Assembly (NCBI GenBank): GCA_965212245.1 | Contig: OZ243107.1 | Location: 992,001 to 1,056,000, forward strand | Direction of reading: 5' to 3' | Origin: CAKZNE01 sp040222435 | GTDB lineage: Bacteria > Bacteroidota > Bacteroidia > Flavobacteriales > Schleiferiaceae | DNA length: 64,000 nucleotides | Shown here: positions 61,379-64,000 of the stretch, piece by piece | Position numbering within the stretch: position 1 is the first letter of the stretch | Layout of the letters: the number at the start of each line of letters is the position of its first letter | Made by a program: the position numbers and the translations under genes | The notes under the pieces: generated by a model | What the model was told of the DNA's origin: nothing | The model's input: the letters and a program-made list of their open reading frames with translations, nothing else | Databases searched by the model: none

Positions 61379-64000
61379 TTAAAATGTAAGGTTTACACCA
61401 ATAGAGTAAATGGCTGTAATGGGGTATGTTCCCAAATCAATTCCGGAACTCAACACAGCACTGGAAGCTATTTCAGGTGAATAGCCGGTATAATCGGTTA
61501 GGGTAAATACATTGGTGCCTCTCAGGTATACCCGGGCTGAGGAAAGGCGGGCAGCGGTGATCCATTTGCGCGGCACATCATAAGACAGAGTAGCGCTTCG
61601 CAATCTGAAAAAAGAACCATCCTGAATAAAATAGCTGGAAGGACTGAAATTATCCCCGGCCTGGCTTGGCTTTGGTTCGGTATCCGAAGAGCCGGGCCCG
61701 GTCCAATAATCATTGCGGGTGGTTTCATAATTATACAGGTTTGGGCGAACGGCATCCTTACCGTTATAAATTTCATTGCCCTGCGTACCGTAAAAATCAA
61801 GTGCTAAACCAATGCCTTTATACCCTAGCTCTACATTAAACCCATAGGTATAATCAGGAATATAAGAGCCGAGCAATACCCGGTCTCTGTCATCAATAAG
61901 TCCATCACCATTTACATCTTCAAATTTAAGATCTCCTGGTGATTGTGAACCAGTGGAAGCACTGGCCTCCACCTCATCCTGGGTTTGAAATATTCCGATA
62001 ACATTATACCCGTAAAAGGCTCCCACCGGGGTTCCTTTTTCGGTAAGGGTTACTCTTTGTCCGTTACCGAGGTCACCACCTCCAATATTATTAGCACCCG
62101 ACCCCGTTTCAGTGATTTGAAGTACTTCATTGTATACAGTAGTGATGTTGCCTCCCACACCGTAGGATATATCTCCGATATTATCCTTCCAGTTTAATGT
62201 GACTTCCACACCCCGGTTTTGCACATCGCCCACATTACGAATTAAAGTAAAAAAAGCTCCGTTACCCAGGTGCCCGGGAGGGTTTATTGGAATAAGTGCC
62301 TCACGGGTAATGCGGTTGTAATAATCAACTTCTCCACTCAATCTGTTGTTCAAAAGACCAAATTCCAAACCTATATCTATTTGCTCTGTGGCTTCCCACT
62401 GTAGGTTAGGGTTTCCGGACCGGCCATAGGTAGCCCCCGGCACCAAAGCTTCATTATCGCCAAAAACGGCTGTATATATCTGGCTTACGGTAGAATACTG
62501 TTCTAAGTATGAAATCTTTTCATTACCGGTTAAGCCCCAGCTGGCACGTAGTTTAAGACGGTTCAGTAAACGAATACTGTTCATAAACTCTTCATTATGG
62601 ATATTCCACCCGGCCGCAAAGGAGGGAAAATCCCCGTAACGGTTGTTACTTCCAAATTTGGTAGAGCCGTCTCTCCGATAAGTAGCGGTAAACAGGTAAC
62701 GGCTGTCATAGGAGTAATTTACGCGGAAGAGATACGAAACAATACGGTTTATAGCAGTGCTCTGACCCAATTCCACTTCGTTCACATTTCCGGCTCGCAA
62801 ATACCATAGTGAAGGGTCATAGTCAATAATGTCTTCTACGGTACCGCCTATAAAATCATCTTTATTTTCCTGGGACGTAAAACCGGCCAATACATCAAAA
62901 CGGTGCTGGTCTATTTCACGTTTGTAATTCAGGGTTTGTTCCCAAAGCCAGTCGGTTTCAGTGGTTTTTCCTTGGGTTACCCGGCTCTGTTCACTGTTTT
63001 GTAAAGGCCCGACATAATATACGGGCGTAAAGCTGGTAGCCTCATTCTGACGGTAATTAAAACCAAAACTGGATTTAAAGGTGAGGTTTTTAAGCAGGTC
63101 TACCTCTCCGTAAATGTTGCCGACACCACTTAGTGCATCTGAAAATGAATTGGTGTACTCAATAGCAGCTAATGCGTTTCCTCCTCCACGTACTTCTGCA
63201 AAACTACCGTCAAGGTTATATGGTACCTCGGTAGGCCAGGCACGGGTTAGATTGGCAATTACTCCCGGGGCATTTTCCTTATCTTCTTTGGCTACTGTAA
63301 TATTGTTCCCCAGGCGTATACGGTCCGATATCCGGTATTCATTATTCACTTTTACCGAAAAACGCTCATAGCTTGATTTGGGTAGCACGCCTTCACGGTC
63401 AAACCAACCCAAGCCTACGTAATAGCTGGTTTTTTCATCAGCCCCCGAAATGGATAAGTTGGCAGACTGCATAGGTGCAAAATCCTTAAACACCAGCTCC
63501 TGCCAATCGGTATTGGGCACACGGTCCAGGTTATTATAGGTATTGGGGGTAATCACATTTACATATTCCGCAAACTCACGACCGTTCATTACATCAATAT
63601 GGTTGGGAATGTATTGCTGCCCGTACTCATAGCTCAGGTTAATAACCGGCTTTCCTTTCTTTCCTTTTTTGGTGGTAATAAGGATAACTCCATTGGCTCC
63701 CCGTGACCCATAAATGGCGGTAGCTGAAGCGTCTTTAAGCACTTCCATAGAGGCAATATCATTGGAGTTCAGAAAATTAACATTATCCAGAATCACTCCG
63801 TCTACCACGTAAATAGGACCGGCATCCTGGGTGATGGTCCCAACCCCTCTGATCCGTACTACCGGAGTGCTACCGGGATCTCCGCTGGCGCTGGTAACAT
63901 TTACCCCGGCTGCCTTTCCCTGTAAGGCTTGTAAAGGCGATGCGGAAGGAACTTTTACCAGGTCTTCTTCCTTTACAGAAACAATGGATCCGGTAAGATC
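61379..64000 (-). CDS. SusC/RagA-family TonB-dependent outer-membrane transporter, C-terminal part
   Basis: The frame is open to the right window edge in phase, giving at least 873 residues. A GTG inside at 63808 is not the true start, since homologous plug sequence continues beyond it (KEEDLVKVPSASPLQALQGK, GDPGSTPVVRIRGVGTI). The plug domain shows the SusC hallmark DASATAIYGSRGANGVILIT and the barrel has GNEIYNGKD, SWGLTGNEKI and a last strand ending in LTF. It imports glycan fragments with SusD. The N-terminus with the carboxypeptidase-like domain and TonB box lies outside the window. Confidence 0.96.
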   Translation of the reverse strand, partial: DLTGSIVSVKEEDLVKVPSASPLQALQGKAAGVNVTSASGDPGSTPVVRIRGVGTITQDAGPIYVVDGVILDNVNFLNSNDIASMEVLKDASATAIYGSRGANGVILITTKKGKKGKPVINLSYEYGQQYIPNHIDVMNGREFAEYVNVITPNTYNNLDRVPNTDWQELVFKDFAPMQSANLSISGADEKTSYYVGLGWFDREGVLPKSSYERFSVKVNNEYRISDRIRLGNNITVAKEDKENAPGVIANLTRAWPTEVPYNLDGSFAEVRGGGNALAAIEYTNSFSDALSGVGNIYGEVDLLKNLTFKSSFGFNYRQNEATSFTPVYYVGPLQNSEQSRVTQGKTTETDWLWEQTLNYKREIDQHRFDVLAGFTSQENKDDFIGGTVEDIIDYDPSLWYLRAGNVNEVELGQSTAINRIVSYLFRVNYSYDSRYLFTATYRRDGSTKFGSNNRYGDFPSFAAGWNIHNEEFMNSIRLLNRLKLRASWGLTGNEKISYLEQYSTVSQIYTAVFGDNEALVPGATYGRSGNPNLQWEATEQIDIGLEFGLLNNRLSGEVDYYNRITREALIPINPPGHLGNGAFFTLIRNVGDVQNRGVEVTLNWKDNIGDISYGVGGNITTVYNEVLQITETGSGANNIGGGDLGNGQRVTLTEKGTPVGAFYGYNVIGIFQTQDEVEASASTGSQSPGDLKFEDVNGDGLIDDRDRVLLGSYIPDYTYGFNVELGYKGIGLALDFYGTQGNEIYNGKDAVRPNLYNYETTRNDYWTGPGSSDTEPKPSQAGDNFSPSSYFIQDGSFFRLRSATLSYDVPRKWITAARLSSARVYLRGTNVFTLTDYTGYSPEIASSAVLSSGIDLGTYPITAIYSIGVNLTF

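Noticed and set aside
1..64000. tRNA, rRNA, transposase or integrase genes
   Set aside because: No T-loop GGTTCGAATC-like segments with cloverleaf partners, no rRNA signatures and no DDE or tyrosine recombinase motifs were noticed by eye. A tRNAscan or profile search was not possible here.

Overview
The window comes from a member of the phylum Bacteroidota. Evidence: a SusC/SusD pair, two proteins with type IX secretion (T9SS) C-terminal sorting domains, many lipoproteins with a short lipobox, TAnnTTTG-type -7 promoter boxes, DUF3078, and two-component kinases with TPR sensor domains. The mix of housekeeping genes with a sulfatase and glycan-degrading genes would suit a free-living, possibly marine, flavobacterium-like organism, but genus cannot be read from the sequence. 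No rRNA, tRNA, CRISPR array, transposase or integrase was seen.

Layout. 0-12 kb is core: a TetR regulator cut by the left edge, asnS, rpoN, a PAP2-like membrane protein, an outer-membrane barrel, lysS, a LytTR two-component pair with a small unknown gene, and mutS2. 12-20 kb is accessory: a frameshifted T9SS gene, then a CBS-domain membrane protein plus a single-chain type IIG restriction-modification enzyme, then an RCC1-repeat T9SS protein. These blocks are punctuated by three copies of a 33-bp palindrome. 20-27 kb holds a DUF819 transporter, an M28 peptidase, a candidate small RNA, a YkuK-like protein, a fused branched-chain 2-oxoacid dehydrogenase E1 and DUF2461/DUF3078 proteins. 28-37 kb is a minus-strand run: a NarL/TPR-kinase two-component system, an enoyl-CoA hydratase, a CNNM/CBS protein, a monooxygenase-fold protein, a GT39-like glycosyltransferase and paaZ. 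36.9-42.1 kb is a small plus-strand operon (sugar transporter, sulfatase, GH97). 44-47 kb carries proC-proB-proA with dispersed repeats inserted between proB and proA. 47-52 kb is a second accessory stretch: a nuclease remnant, a four-gene overlapping ArsR/SRPBCC operon with a two-operator promoter, DinB and Crp/Fnr proteins, and two small exported unknowns next to short GTTGTGC inverted repeats.

52.4-64 kb is a polysaccharide utilisation locus transcribed leftwards: susC (cut by the right edge), susD, a LamG-type surface lipoprotein, two GH144-like glucanases, an esterase and a GH3 beta-glucosidase. GH144 plus GH3 points to beta-1,2-glucan as the likely substrate. A strong terminator hairpin sits between the binding proteins and the enzymes.

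The most useful leads are the 33-bp palindromes with a compensatory base-pair change that bracket the accessory modules, the symmetrical double operator around the -7 box of the ArsR/SRPBCC operon, the cassette-like small genes at 50.7-52.2 kb, the promoter-plus-terminator transcript at 23.1 kb without an ORF, and the beta-glucan locus.
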